Assembly (NCBI RefSeq): GCF_000735605.1 | Contig: NZ_JPKG01000028.1 | Coordinates: 186,001 to 250,000, forward strand | Direction of reading: 5' to 3' | From: Allobosea sp. LC85 | GTDB taxonomy: Bacteria > Pseudomonadota > Alphaproteobacteria > Rhizobiales > Beijerinckiaceae | Length of the DNA: 64,000 nucleotides | Shown: positions 36,106-44,596 of the stretch, piece after piece | Layout of the letters: each line of letters starts with the position of its first letter | How positions within the stretch are numbered: position 1 is the stretch's first letter | Translations under genes and position numbers: made by a program | The notes under the pieces: model-generated | What the model saw: only the letters and a program-made list of their open reading frames with translations | Told to the model about the DNA's origin: nothing | Database searches by the model: none

Positions 36106-37163
36106 ATGCCCGCCACTCCCCTCTCCATCAGCCGGATTGGCTTCCTGACGCCTGGGAATTACCGCGACGACGCTCCCTTGGTTGGATTGGAGGACACCCT
36201 CCAGCTCTTCGAATTCGGCGAACGGCTCGGCTTCGACAGCGCCTGGGTGCGCCAGCGTCATCTCGAACCCGCGTCTCCTCGGCCAGCGTCTTTCTGGCAG
36301 CCGCAAGCCAGCGGACCCGACGCATCGAGATCGGCTCTGCCGTTATCCAGATCGGCTACGAGAACCCCTTCCGCCTGGCCGAGGACCTGTCCCTCGTCGA
36401 CGTGCTCTCGCGCGGGCGCCTCAATGTCGGCCTCAGTGCCGGACCGCCGCTGCACGCCGAGCTGCTGGGTCAGCGCTTCCTCGACGGAGACCGGACAGAC
36501 GCTGATTACTCGCATCAGCGCGTTGCCCGCCTCGCAGCCAATCTAGACGGAGCCTATCTCGGCAATGACGAGACCTTCATCACATCGGCGGCGGGACGGT
36601 TGCGGCCGCGTATCCAACCGCACGCACCGGGGCTGCGCGAGCGGCTCTGGTATGGCGGAGGTTCGCTGCGCTCCGCGCGCTGGGCCGGGGAGAACGGCTT
36701 CAATCTTCTCGTCGGCAACATCAATATCGGCGAGGAGACCGACAATTTCTTCGAGGCGCAACTGCGTCAGCTCGCTCTCTATCGCAGCAGCTGGCAGGCT
36801 CCGCATCAGCCACGCATTGCGGTCGGCCGTGTCATCGTCCCGCTCGATGGGGCCGATGCAAGAACCCGCACTCGCTATCGCGATTACGCCGAGAGCCGGC
36901 ATGAGCGCACGCTGAAACCGCAGGGCGAACAGCGGGCCCTGTTCGCCCCGGATCTCGTCGGCACGTCGGAGCAGATCCTGACTGAGCTGTGGCAGGACCC
37001 TGTGCTGCGCGAAGTCGGCGAGCTGCGGCTCGAACTTCCCTACAATTTCAAAGCGGAGAACTACGAGCAGATCATCGACGATTTCATTCATCTGATCGCG
37101 CCGAATCTTGGCTGGCCCGGAGTGCAGACGAACAAGCCGGACCTCGCCAGGCTGCCGGCCTGA
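36106..37163 (+). pseudogene. Luciferase-like monooxygenase gene with a single-base frameshift
   Basis: Translation from ATG 36106 gives a good LLM N-terminus (ISRIGFLTPGNYRDDAPLVG...FDSAWVRQRHLEP) up to base 36270. From 36273 the family sequence continues in another frame (VSSASVFLAAASQRTRRIEI...LVDVLSRGRLNVGLSAGPP) to the stop at 37163. Adding one base at 36270/36271 (CCC-GGC-GTC instead of CCC-GC-GTC) restores one 352-residue protein with the expected RQRHLEPGVSS motif. So one G of a GC run is missing, through mutation or a base-calling error. There is no other damage. It would be the third monooxygenase of the operon. Confidence 0.85.
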
Positions 37164-37271
37164 TACGGACTCTGATTGCAGCAGGTGACGTAGCCGGGCA
37201 GATGAAACCTCGCGCGGTCGGAAACGTGTACTGCGTGATGGCGATGCTCCGGCCCAAAGCCTCACGTTCCG

Positions 37272-37913
37272 CTACCAGCGCACGAATCGCGGAAAAGCGA
37301 GGGCCCCAACGACAGCCATGATGCCCATCGCCAGCGGATACCAGCTTGCGATGAAGGGGATCGTATCCTCCGGGCAATGCACGCTGTAGGCGATGGTCGC
37401 CAAGGCCGCGGATGCAATTCCGGCGGCTGCGCCAGTGAGGCGCAGGTCGACCGGCGCGCCTCGCCGGGCGACCGCGATCATGGCGGTGAGCGGGATCAGT
37501 CCGTAGAGAACAACGGCGATCAGGCAAGCCTGCCAGCTCCTGCCAAAGGTCAAGCTGGCCCATTCTCCGGCAGGCGCCTGGGCCAGAACGACGAGAGCCG
37601 ATAGCACCGCCGCAGCGATAGGGAGCAGGATCAAGGACAGGTGTCCCCGCGGGCTGAGGCCGGGTCGCAGGCTGCGCTGGAAAGCCGCGAGCGCAATCCC
37701 GGCGACACTCGCTCCGAGCAGGAGCTTGCCGAGCACCGGCGCGGTCGCCCAGGCCCCGGCCAGATCACGCCGTGCGCCGAGCGTCAGGAGCACGGCAATC
37801 GTCGCCGCGATCATGGCGAGGAGCGCAGCAAGCCAGGTGGCGCGGCGCAGCCACCCGGTATCAACCGGCTGGTTGCTCGTGGCCATGAGGGAAATCAGCT
37901 CGTCGGTCTTCAT
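37272..37913 (-). CDS. nrsF: NrsF-type membrane anti-sigma factor (DUF1109)
   Basis: A 213-residue protein with a short cytoplasmic N-terminus (MKTDELISLMATS, the family start) and six hydrophobic helices. Cysteines 130 (SWQACLIAVV) and 180 (SVHCPEDTIPFI) match the two conserved cysteines reported as sensing elements in Caulobacter NrsF. NrsF holds its ECF sigma factor at the membrane and releases it on heavy-metal or oxidative stress. The sigma gene lies just upstream on the same strand, and a perfect SigF-type promoter lies between the two genes, so nrsF is probably autoregulated by the released sigma factor. Confidence 0.92.
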   Translation of the reverse strand: MKTDELISLMATSNQPVDTGWLRRATWLAALLAMIAATIAVLLTLGARRDLAGAWATAPVLGKLLLGASVAGIALAAFQRSLRPGLSPRGHLSLILLPIAAAVLSALVVLAQAPAGEWASLTFGRSWQACLIAVVLYGLIPLTAMIAVARRGAPVDLRLTGAAAGIASAALATIAYSVHCPEDTIPFIASWYPLAMGIMAVVGALAFPRFVRW

Positions 37914-37948
37914 GTCTGATCGGTCATTGCGCTCTGATGGTCAGGGAT

Positions 37949-37974
37949 TTCGCGGCAAGCAGGCGAAAGGTTAC
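37949..37974 (-). promoter_or_regulatory. SigF-type promoter of nrsF
   Basis: On the minus strand GTAACC (37974-37969) and CGAA (37952-37949) are separated by exactly 16 bases, the consensus reported for Caulobacter SigF. It ends 35 bases before the nrsF start codon, inside the 103-bp sigF-nrsF gap. Confidence 0.8.
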
Positions 37975-38016
37975 AGGGATGGCGGCGCTCACAGTGCCGC
38001 ATAGGGTGCGGACCGG

Positions 38017-38583
38017 TCACGGTGCATTGCGCTTGGTCAGGATCCGGGCCATGGCCCGCAGGCCGCGATGGATCGCGACCTTCGCCGCCGTCTCGGTCAT
38101 GCCGGCAGCGCTTGCGGCCTCGGCGACCGAACAGCCCTGGACCTTGACCTGGTCGATCAGCTTTCGTGTCCGCTCCGGAAGGGATTGCAGGGCACGCGTC
38201 AAGTCCAACCCGGCGTCGGAGGCAACCGTGTCGGGCGCCGCCAACTGATAGGCCTCGTCATCGATCGACAGGTTGGACGCGTGCCGCCCGGAGCGGCGCA
38301 AATGATCGACAAGTTTATAGCGCGCGATCGCATGGGCCCAGGCGGTCACGGGGCTCGCCGGATCATAGCTGTGTCGGGAGAGATGCAGGGCGAGCAAGGT
38401 CTCCTGCAACACATCCTCCACCTCGCTCGGTTCGGTGCGCCCCGCCCGCGCCAGCTGATGGCGCAAATAGCCGCGCAGACGCACGCTGATCGCCTCGAGG
38501 AACACGCGATAGGCCGCCGCATCGCCGGCAAGCGCGGAGAGAAAGACGGGATGCAGCTGCGTTTCAAGATCGGCGAGAGACAC
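38017..38583 (-). CDS. sigF: ECF-family RNA polymerase sigma factor SigF
   Basis: About 188 residues. Sigma region 2 is visible in YRVFLEAISVRLRGYLRHQL and VEDVLQETLLALHL...VTAWAHAIARYKLVDHLRR, and region 4 in LPERTRKLIDQVKVQGCSVAEAASAAGM and KVAIHRGLRAM. It is the partner of the NrsF-like anti-sigma factor downstream. I prefer the GTG at 38583 (SLADLETQLHP..) because that gives the usual size; the frame stays open to an ATG at 38703, which would add 40 residues of low-complexity sequence. Assignment to the SigF/NrsF pair is firm from the neighbour and the promoter motif. Confidence 0.87.
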   Translation of the reverse strand: MSLADLETQLHPVFLSALAGDAAAYRVFLEAISVRLRGYLRHQLARAGRTEPSEVEDVLQETLLALHLSRHSYDPASPVTAWAHAIARYKLVDHLRRSGRHASNLSIDDEAYQLAAPDTVASDAGLDLTRALQSLPERTRKLIDQVKVQGCSVAEAASAAGMTETAAKVAIHRGLRAMARILTKRNAP

Positions 38584-38750
38584 GGGAAGCAGCGATTGTC
38601 CGGGCAGTGCGAGCTGGAGGCCCAATCCGTCGCATGATGGTGCAGGGCTCACAAGCCCGTGACTGGTAGATGATGACCACGCGCAGCCCCGATACGCTCG
38701 CACACGCGCAAAACGCGGCCTTTCCAGGCCTTCGCGGGAGAGCGACGAAC

Positions 38751-39659
38751 ATGGCGACAGCAGCGTGCTTCAGCCTGGCGATCACAGCGCTCGCAATGGC
38801 GCTGGTCGCGACGCTGCCACCGGCCGCCATCGCACAGGAACACGCCGGGACGGGAGAACGCCTGACGCCTTGCCCGGCCGAGGGAGGCTGCCCGGTCGAG
38901 GGCGGATTCTATCGCATCTTGCTGCCGGCGCGGGCCGCGATCGGCCCCCCGCGCGGGGCGATCATGTACTTTCACGGCTGGCAAGGCTCGGCCGAGGAGA
39001 TCATGGCCGATCAGGGCCTCGTCGCGGTTGCGCGGCGCCTCGGGGTTGCCCTGATCGTCCCGGACGGGATGGAACGGACCTGGTCCTATCCCGGCTCTCC
39101 CGGGCACCATCGCGACGAATTCGCCTTTATCGGCCATGTGCTGGACGATGTCGCGCAACGCTTCCCCGTCGACCCCGACAGGATTCTGGCCAGTGGTTTC
39201 TCGCAGGGCGCATCCATGGTCTGGAATCTGGCCTGCCGGATGCCCTCGCGCTTTGCCGCTTTCGCGCCGATCGCCGGTGCGTTCTGGGAGCCACTTCCGC
39301 AGACCTGCGTCGGGCCCCGGCCCAATCTGATCTATATCCATGGCACGAGCGACACAACCGTGCCGATGGCGGGACGCCCACTCCGGTCCGGAGACAGGCA
39401 GGGCGATCTCTTCAGGAGCCTCGCGGTCCTGGCACCGGGCTGCACGTTCACCTGGGCGGGTGAGATCCGGAAGGCGCCGCGGCCGGAAGCCTTGACCTGT
39501 CGGTTGGCAACAGACTGTCCCGGGCCCGCGCGGCTGGAACTTTGCCTCCATGGCGGCGGACATATGTCCGACCCGGCCTGGGTCGAGCGGGCCTGGCAAC
39601 TTGCCATGCCTCCCGAAAAGCCGACAGCCGCGGCGGGCGCCAGGCTCACTTTTCCGTGA
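38751..39659 (+). CDS. Secreted PHB-depolymerase-family esterase
   Basis: A 302-residue alpha/beta-hydrolase of the LpqC/poly(3-hydroxybutyrate) depolymerase family, with a signal peptide ending AAIAQE. The oxyanion region is MYFHGWQGSAEE, the nucleophile Ser is in GFSQGASM, the acid is Asp in IHGTSDTTVPM, and His is in LHGGGHM. Several cysteines (CPAEGGCPVE, LACRM, CVGP, CTF, CRLATDCPG) suggest disulfides in the periplasm or outside the cell. Related enzymes hydrolyse short polyester, feruloyl or acetyl esters. ATG 38751 has GGGAG upstream and starts the signal peptide. Divergent from sigF. Confidence 0.82.
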   Translation: MATAACFSLAITALAMALVATLPPAAIAQEHAGTGERLTPCPAEGGCPVEGGFYRILLPARAAIGPPRGAIMYFHGWQGSAEEIMADQGLVAVARRLGVALIVPDGMERTWSYPGSPGHHRDEFAFIGHVLDDVAQRFPVDPDRILASGFSQGASMVWNLACRMPSRFAAFAPIAGAFWEPLPQTCVGPRPNLIYIHGTSDTTVPMAGRPLRSGDRQGDLFRSLAVLAPGCTFTWAGEIRKAPRPEALTCRLATDCPGPARLELCLHGGGHMSDPAWVERAWQLAMPPEKPTAAAGARLTFP

Positions 39660-39663
39660 AGCC

Positions 39664-39689
39664 GTAACCAGGAGCCTACCTCGCACGAT
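39664..39689 (+). promoter_or_regulatory. Second SigF-type promoter, before the ThDP enzyme gene
   Basis: GTAACC (39664-39669) and CGAT (39686-39689) are separated by exactly 16 bases, one mismatch in the -10 from the perfect copy at nrsF. The start codon of the next gene is 29 bases downstream. Confidence 0.6.
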
Positions 39690-39717
39690 CTCTCCTGCCG
39701 ATGCCGAAGGAGACGCC

Positions 39718-41367
39718 ATGCGCCAGGATACAAGCCTAACCGAGACGATGCCGAAAGCGGCGGAGGCTGCATGCGTGCGAGGCGCCGATCTGATCGCGCA
39801 GCAGCTTGCTGCCGCAGGCGCGACACACGCCTTCGGCATTCCCGGCGGCGAGATTCTGGCGCTGGTCGATGCGCTGGAACGTGCCGGCATCCGCTTCCTG
39901 CTCGCCAAGCACGAGAATGCGGCGGGTTTCATGGCTGAAGGACTGTGGCACGCGACAGGCGCCTTGCCAGTGCTGGTCGCCACACTGGGCCCCGGCGTCG
40001 CCAATGCCGTCAATGTCGTCGCCAATGCCCGGCAGGACCGCGTCCCTCTGATCTTCATCACCGGCTGCGTCGATCAGGCCCTGGCTGAAAGCTACACGCA
40101 CCAGATCTTCGACCATCAGGCCGTGCTGCGGCCGCTGGTGAAGGCGAGCTTTCGCGCCGCGCAGGGCACCGAGGATCTGGTGGTGCAGAAGGCTCTCTCC
40201 ATCGCCAGGAGCGGTCGCCCCGGCCCTGTCCATATCGATCTGCCAATCGCGGTCGCCGAGGCGAAGACGGCCCAGCGCGCAGTCCAGACCGTAAAGCCTC
40301 CCTGCAACAGCGCTCCCGCCGATCTCGGTCCTGCACGCGAGATGATCGCGACCGCGAAGAGGCCGCTGGTCATCGCCGGGCTCGACCTGGTCAACGAAGG
40401 CGCCGCCGCCGCACTCGATCTGTTCCTCGCCCGGACCGGCGCCCCGCTGCTCACCACCTACAAGGCCAAGGGTCTGGTGCCGGAAAGCGATCCGCGCGTG
40501 ATCGGCGGAGTCGGCTTGTCGCCGAAGGCCGAAGCGCTGGCACGACCGCTGCTGGACGAGGCCGACCTCATCGTGCTCGCCGGCTATGACCCGATCGAAA
40601 TGCGCCAGGGCTGGCGCAATCCCTGGCCTCCGGCCAAGCGCGTGATCGACATCGTCGCCGAGGATGTCGGCCACGGCATGCACAGCGCGACGCTGCTCCT
40701 CGAAGGTCATGTCGGCACCATCCTGTCGCGGCTCAGCGAAGGAGCGATGCCACAGGGCACCTGGCCGGACGGGCGCCCCGCCGCCATCCGCAGGGCGCTC
40801 AGGGAGGCCTTCGCTCCGCCATCGGACTGGGGGCCCCATGCCGTCTTCGACATCCTGCGCGAGGTCGCACCGGCGGGAACCATCGTCACGGCCGATTCCG
40901 GTGCGCATCGGATTCTGCTCAGCCAGATGTGGCGCAGCGACGGGCCGCGCCGCCTGCTGCAGTCGACCGGGCTCTGCACGATGGGTTGCGCGCTGCCTCT
41001 GGCGACTGGCGCGGCGCTCGGCACGGGACGGTCCGCACTTTGCTTCGTCGGTGATGCCGGCCTCGAAATGGTCCTGGGTGAGCTCGCAACCCTGCGCGAT
41101 CTGGCGCTTCCGGTCGTCCTCGTCGTCCTTGTCGATGAGAGCCTTGGCCTCATTGCGCTGAAACAGCGCCAGCTTGGCCTGGCCCGCGCCGGGGTCGACT
41201 TTGGCGGCACCGATTTCGCGGCGATTGCCTGCGCGATGGGCGGCACCGGCGGCACGATCTCGAACCCTGACAGCCTCAGGCGCGAGGCGAGCGCCGCATT
41301 CCAGCGCAGTGGTTTCACCGTGCTCGCATGCAGGATCGATGCAGGCAACTACCAAGGGGCTTTCTGA
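39718..41367 (+). CDS. Thiamin diphosphate-dependent enzyme, acetolactate synthase-like
   Basis: A 549-residue three-domain ThDP enzyme: N-terminal pyrimidine-binding domain with catalytic Glu66 (AKHENAAGFMAEG), central domain, and C-terminal pyrophosphate domain. The diphosphate motif is unusual: GDAGLEMVLGELATLRDL...VLVDESLGLIALKQRQLG in place of the GDG-(x)n-NN form, with Asp-Glu-Ser where asparagines are usual. It is annotated by family as acetolactate synthase-like, but a true biosynthetic IlvB is doubtful because no IlvH subunit is adjacent. AAGGAG precedes ATG 39718. The stop overlaps opgC (TGATG), so the two are translated together. Probable SigF target. Confidence 0.83.
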   Translation: MRQDTSLTETMPKAAEAACVRGADLIAQQLAAAGATHAFGIPGGEILALVDALERAGIRFLLAKHENAAGFMAEGLWHATGALPVLVATLGPGVANAVNVVANARQDRVPLIFITGCVDQALAESYTHQIFDHQAVLRPLVKASFRAAQGTEDLVVQKALSIARSGRPGPVHIDLPIAVAEAKTAQRAVQTVKPPCNSAPADLGPAREMIATAKRPLVIAGLDLVNEGAAAALDLFLARTGAPLLTTYKAKGLVPESDPRVIGGVGLSPKAEALARPLLDEADLIVLAGYDPIEMRQGWRNPWPPAKRVIDIVAEDVGHGMHSATLLLEGHVGTILSRLSEGAMPQGTWPDGRPAAIRRALREAFAPPSDWGPHAVFDILREVAPAGTIVTADSGAHRILLSQMWRSDGPRRLLQSTGLCTMGCALPLATGAALGTGRSALCFVGDAGLEMVLGELATLRDLALPVVLVVLVDESLGLIALKQRQLGLARAGVDFGGTDFAAIACAMGGTGGTISNPDSLRREASAAFQRSGFTVLACRIDAGNYQGAF

Positions 41368-42572
41368 TGAGCACGCTTCAACAGAAGGCGGGCAAACGCC
41401 CGCGCGATGAACGGCTCGACCTCTTCCGGGGCCTGACAATGCTGATCATCTTCGTCGCGCATTGGCCGCAGAACAGCTGGAACGCCTTCATCCCTGCTCG
41501 CTTCGGCTTCTCGTCAGGCGCCGAACTCTTCGTCTTTTGTTCCGGCGTCGCCAGCGCACTCGCCTTCGGCGGCGTTTTTGTTCGCCGCGGCCTGCTGCTC
41601 GGAACCGCGCGCATCATGCTGCGCATCTGGCAGGTCTATTGGGCGCAGCTCGGCCTCGTTCTGGCGCTGATCGCACTCGCCGCGCTGCTCGACCACAGTT
41701 TCGGCCTTGGCCTGGTCGCGTCCCAATTCGCGCCGCTCCTGAGCGCCCCGGAAACGGCACTGCTCGGCCTTGCGACGCTGACCTGGCAGCCGGATTACCT
41801 CGACATCCTGCCGATGTACCTGGTGATCCTGGCGCTGGTTCCGGTGGCCATGGCGCTGCACCGGATCAATGCTGCCCTGCCCTTCCTGATGGTGGCGCTG
41901 CTTTATGGGCTCGCCTGGGCGACCGACCTCAATCTTCCCGGCAATCCCTGGAACGGCGCCGGCTGGTTCCTGAACCCCTTCGCCTGGCAGCTCATCTTCT
42001 TCATCGGTTTCTTCATCGGGATGAAATGGTTGCCGGTGCCACGACTTGGCGAGCACAGGCTGATGCTCGCCGCCGGCGTCTTCCTGCTCCTTTCCGTGCC
42101 GTTCTCCTTCTGGGGCTTCCTGGAGCACTGGCCGGCAATGCAGGCGCTGCGCGACCTGATCCTGCCCGCGAGCGAGAAGAGCAATCTGCACATCCTGCGC
42201 GTGCTGCATTTCCTGGCACTGGCCTATCTCGTGCTCAGTCTGATCGACCCCTGGCGCCGGAATCTCGATCAGGGCGTTGGCCACTTGCTCATCCTGATCG
42301 GGCGGCAATCGCTCGCCGCCTTCCTTGCCAGCGTCGTATTGGCACGGCTCGCCGGCACAGCAGCCGATATGCTGGGCCGGAGCGAGTTGAGCATGGCGCT
42401 GCTCAATCTCGCCGGCTTTGCGGCAATCCTCGGCGTCACGGTTGTCGTCGGCTGGTTCAAGAGCACACCGTGGGCTGGTCCCGCTGCGCCAGCGAAGGCT
42501 GAACCGCAACGGCTGGACGAGACGGAAACGCCCAAGCACGGCCTGCCAACACGGGTCCGTGAAGCGAGTTGA
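41367..42572 (+). CDS. opgC: OpgC-family integral membrane protein (glucan succinyltransferase type)
   Basis: A 401-residue protein with about ten membrane helices. The N-terminus RDERLDLFRGLTMLIIFVAHWPQNSW and the following RFGFSSGAELFVFCSGVASALAFG are diagnostic for OpgC. OpgC adds succinyl groups to periplasmic glucans in the inner membrane and is related to acyltransferase-3 proteins. The start overlaps the ThDP enzyme stop. In stress-related sigma regulons a surface-charge modification is plausible, but no opgG/opgH genes are nearby, so the real acceptor is uncertain. Confidence 0.88.
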   Translation: MSTLQQKAGKRPRDERLDLFRGLTMLIIFVAHWPQNSWNAFIPARFGFSSGAELFVFCSGVASALAFGGVFVRRGLLLGTARIMLRIWQVYWAQLGLVLALIALAALLDHSFGLGLVASQFAPLLSAPETALLGLATLTWQPDYLDILPMYLVILALVPVAMALHRINAALPFLMVALLYGLAWATDLNLPGNPWNGAGWFLNPFAWQLIFFIGFFIGMKWLPVPRLGEHRLMLAAGVFLLLSVPFSFWGFLEHWPAMQALRDLILPASEKSNLHILRVLHFLALAYLVLSLIDPWRRNLDQGVGHLLILIGRQSLAAFLASVVLARLAGTAADMLGRSELSMALLNLAGFAAILGVTVVVGWFKSTPWAGPAAPAKAEPQRLDETETPKHGLPTRVREAS

Positions 42573-42640
42573 TCGCCGCTTGATCGCTCGCCAGCGAACT
42601 CCCCGAAGATGCCCTTCATGGGCTCGAACGGAGTGGCCTC

Positions 42641-44026
42641 ATGTATCATGATCTCTCAGGCGAGCGCGTCACAGTCGCGAACGACGCTGCACGCCTCGCC
42701 TGGAACGACACGCTCGAAGCCGTGCTGGCCCATGCTGCCGCGACGCCCGAACATCTCGCCCGCACGCTGGCAGCGGATCCGGATTTCGCGCTGGCTCATG
42801 CAGCCAAAGGCCTGATGCTGCTCTCGCTTGCCAGGTCCGAATTGCTCGGACCGGCACGCGACTGCCTCATCAAGGCCCAGGCGGCCATCGCGTTGCGCCC
42901 CGTCACGCGGCGCGAGTGCATGCTGGCCGAGGCGCTGGCGTTCTGGCTGGCCGATGCGCCGCGTCTGGCCGCCGAGCGCCTGGAAGCGATCCTGGAGGCC
43001 CATCCCCTCGATGTTCTGGCGCTGAAACTCTCTCATGGCCTGCGCTTCATGCTCGGTGATCAGGCCGAGATGCTGGCCTGCCTGCGCCGCGCCGCGCCGG
43101 GTTTCACCGGAAGCCACCCGCTCGCCGGCTATGTCCATGGCTGCTACGCCTTCGCACTCGAAGAGCAGGGCTTCTATGCCGAGGCGGAGCACGCGGGCCG
43201 CCGTGCCGTGACCCTGGCCCCGCGCGATGCCTGGGGCCGCCACGCCGTCGCGCATGTGCTGGAAATGACCGGCCGCGCCGACGAGGGCATCGCATGGCTC
43301 GGGAATCCCCGGAACTGGTCCCATGCCAATAACCTGCGCTTCCACATCGTCTGGCACCTCGCGCTGTTCCGGCTGGAGCGCGGCGAGACTGCCGAGGTTC
43401 TGCGCCTCTATGACATCGATATCCGGGGCGAGCCCACCGATGATTATCGCGACATCGCCAATGGCGCCTCGCTGCTCGCCCGGCTCGAATATGCCGGAGT
43501 CGATGTCGGGACGCGTTGGGAGGAACTGGCCGCACTCGCCGAGGGGCGGATCGATGATGGCCGCCTCGTCTTTGCCGACCTGCACTATGCCCTCTCATTG
43601 CTCGGCGCCGGGCATGCAAGCGGCGCGGTGGCGATTGCCCGCACGCTCGTCGAGGATGGTCGGGCGCATCGAAGCAGCGAGCGCAGGCAGGCGGCTCGCA
43701 ATGGCGCCCTCGCGGCTTTCGGCCTGCTCGCCTTCCACGAAGGCGACTATGCCGAGGCGGCGAGGTTGCTGGGCGCCGCGCGCAACGGACTGGTCGTGAT
43801 TGGCGGCAGCCATGCTCAGCGCGACCTCTTCGAGCAAGCCCATATCGAAAGCCTGATCCGCTCGGGCAGCCATGAGCGCGCAGCCCAGCTTCTCGGCGAA
43901 CGCATCACGAAACGCGGCGGCTCCAACCTCTTCGCCGCGCGCCGGCTGGCGCTGCTGCGCAATCGGCCGGCCGCCCGCACCGCCGCGCTTGCCGTCGCGG
44001 CGACTCCACTCGCGCTCGCCCATTGA
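42641..44026 (+). CDS. TTC38-like tetratricopeptide repeat protein
   Basis: A 461-residue soluble helical-repeat protein with TPR-like pairs throughout (for example HPLAGYVHGCYAFALEEQGFYAEAEHAGRRAV and DAWGRHAVAHVLEMTGRADEGIAWL split at positions about 165-225). The pattern NNLRFHIVWHLALFRLERGE with conserved H/W residues matches the tetratricopeptide repeat protein 38 family found widely in bacteria and animals, whose molecular function is not established. ATG 42641 is preceded by a weak purine stretch. Its end overlaps or abuts the next small gene. Confidence 0.85.
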   Translation: MYHDLSGERVTVANDAARLAWNDTLEAVLAHAAATPEHLARTLAADPDFALAHAAKGLMLLSLARSELLGPARDCLIKAQAAIALRPVTRRECMLAEALAFWLADAPRLAAERLEAILEAHPLDVLALKLSHGLRFMLGDQAEMLACLRRAAPGFTGSHPLAGYVHGCYAFALEEQGFYAEAEHAGRRAVTLAPRDAWGRHAVAHVLEMTGRADEGIAWLGNPRNWSHANNLRFHIVWHLALFRLERGETAEVLRLYDIDIRGEPTDDYRDIANGASLLARLEYAGVDVGTRWEELAALAEGRIDDGRLVFADLHYALSLLGAGHASGAVAIARTLVEDGRAHRSSERRQAARNGALAAFGLLAFHEGDYAEAARLLGAARNGLVVIGGSHAQRDLFEQAHIESLIRSGSHERAAQLLGERITKRGGSNLFAARRLALLRNRPAARTAALAVAATPLALAH

Positions 44027-44049
44027 ACGCCGCCACAGGAAAAGCAGCC

Positions 44050-44550
44050 ATGATCACCACCACCCTGCCCCGGACGCTCAGCCTTCCATCAGGGCGCACA
44101 ATCGCGAACCTCGCCCTTGGCGGCTTTGCCGGGCTTGGCTTCTGGGAACTGTTCTCGGCCGTCCCGACCGCGTGGTTCGCCGAATTCCCGCTGGAGCCGC
44201 CGGAACTGGTGAAGTCGCTGTTTTCCCACCAGCTCGGCCTGGCGATTTCGACGCCGGTCGCGAAGCTGCTGCATTTCCTCACGGGCTTCCTGTTCTACCC
44301 GCTCGGCTATTACGCGCTGACGCGCTTTGTGAAGAGTTTTGGCATGCCGGCCGATGGCTGGATCTGGGGGGTGATCACCTATTTCATCGCGCTCGGCTTC
44401 TTCGCGCCTCTTGCCGGTCAGGCCTTCCTTCTCACCGACGTGCCGCGCCTCTCCCTCATGAGCCTGATTGGGCACGCGACCTATGGCTACCTTGCTGCCT
44501 TCGTCTTCGAGCAACTCGAAGCGTCTTCTATGCCGGTTCGTTTCCGCTGA
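44050..44550 (+). CDS. Small integral membrane protein of unknown function
   Basis: A 166-residue protein with about four membrane helices (IANLALGGFAGLGFWELFSA; LLHFLTGFLFYPLGYYALTRF; WIWGVITYFIALGFFAPLAG; HATYGYLAAFVF). The ATG at 44050 has AGGA upstream; a TTG at 44023 overlapping the previous stop is an alternative start nine codons earlier. Follows the TTC38-like gene and is probably cotranscribed. I do not recognise a characterised family. Confidence 0.75.
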   Translation: MITTTLPRTLSLPSGRTIANLALGGFAGLGFWELFSAVPTAWFAEFPLEPPELVKSLFSHQLGLAISTPVAKLLHFLTGFLFYPLGYYALTRFVKSFGMPADGWIWGVITYFIALGFFAPLAGQAFLLTDVPRLSLMSLIGHATYGYLAAFVFEQLEASSMPVRFR

Positions 44551-44596
44551 GCACCGCACTCCGGGTCTTGCCGATGGCCGCGCACACGACGCAGTT

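Noticed and set aside
39718..41367. Biosynthetic acetolactate synthase (ilvB)
   Set aside because: No small subunit gene follows, the diphosphate motif is altered, and the gene is coupled to opgC.
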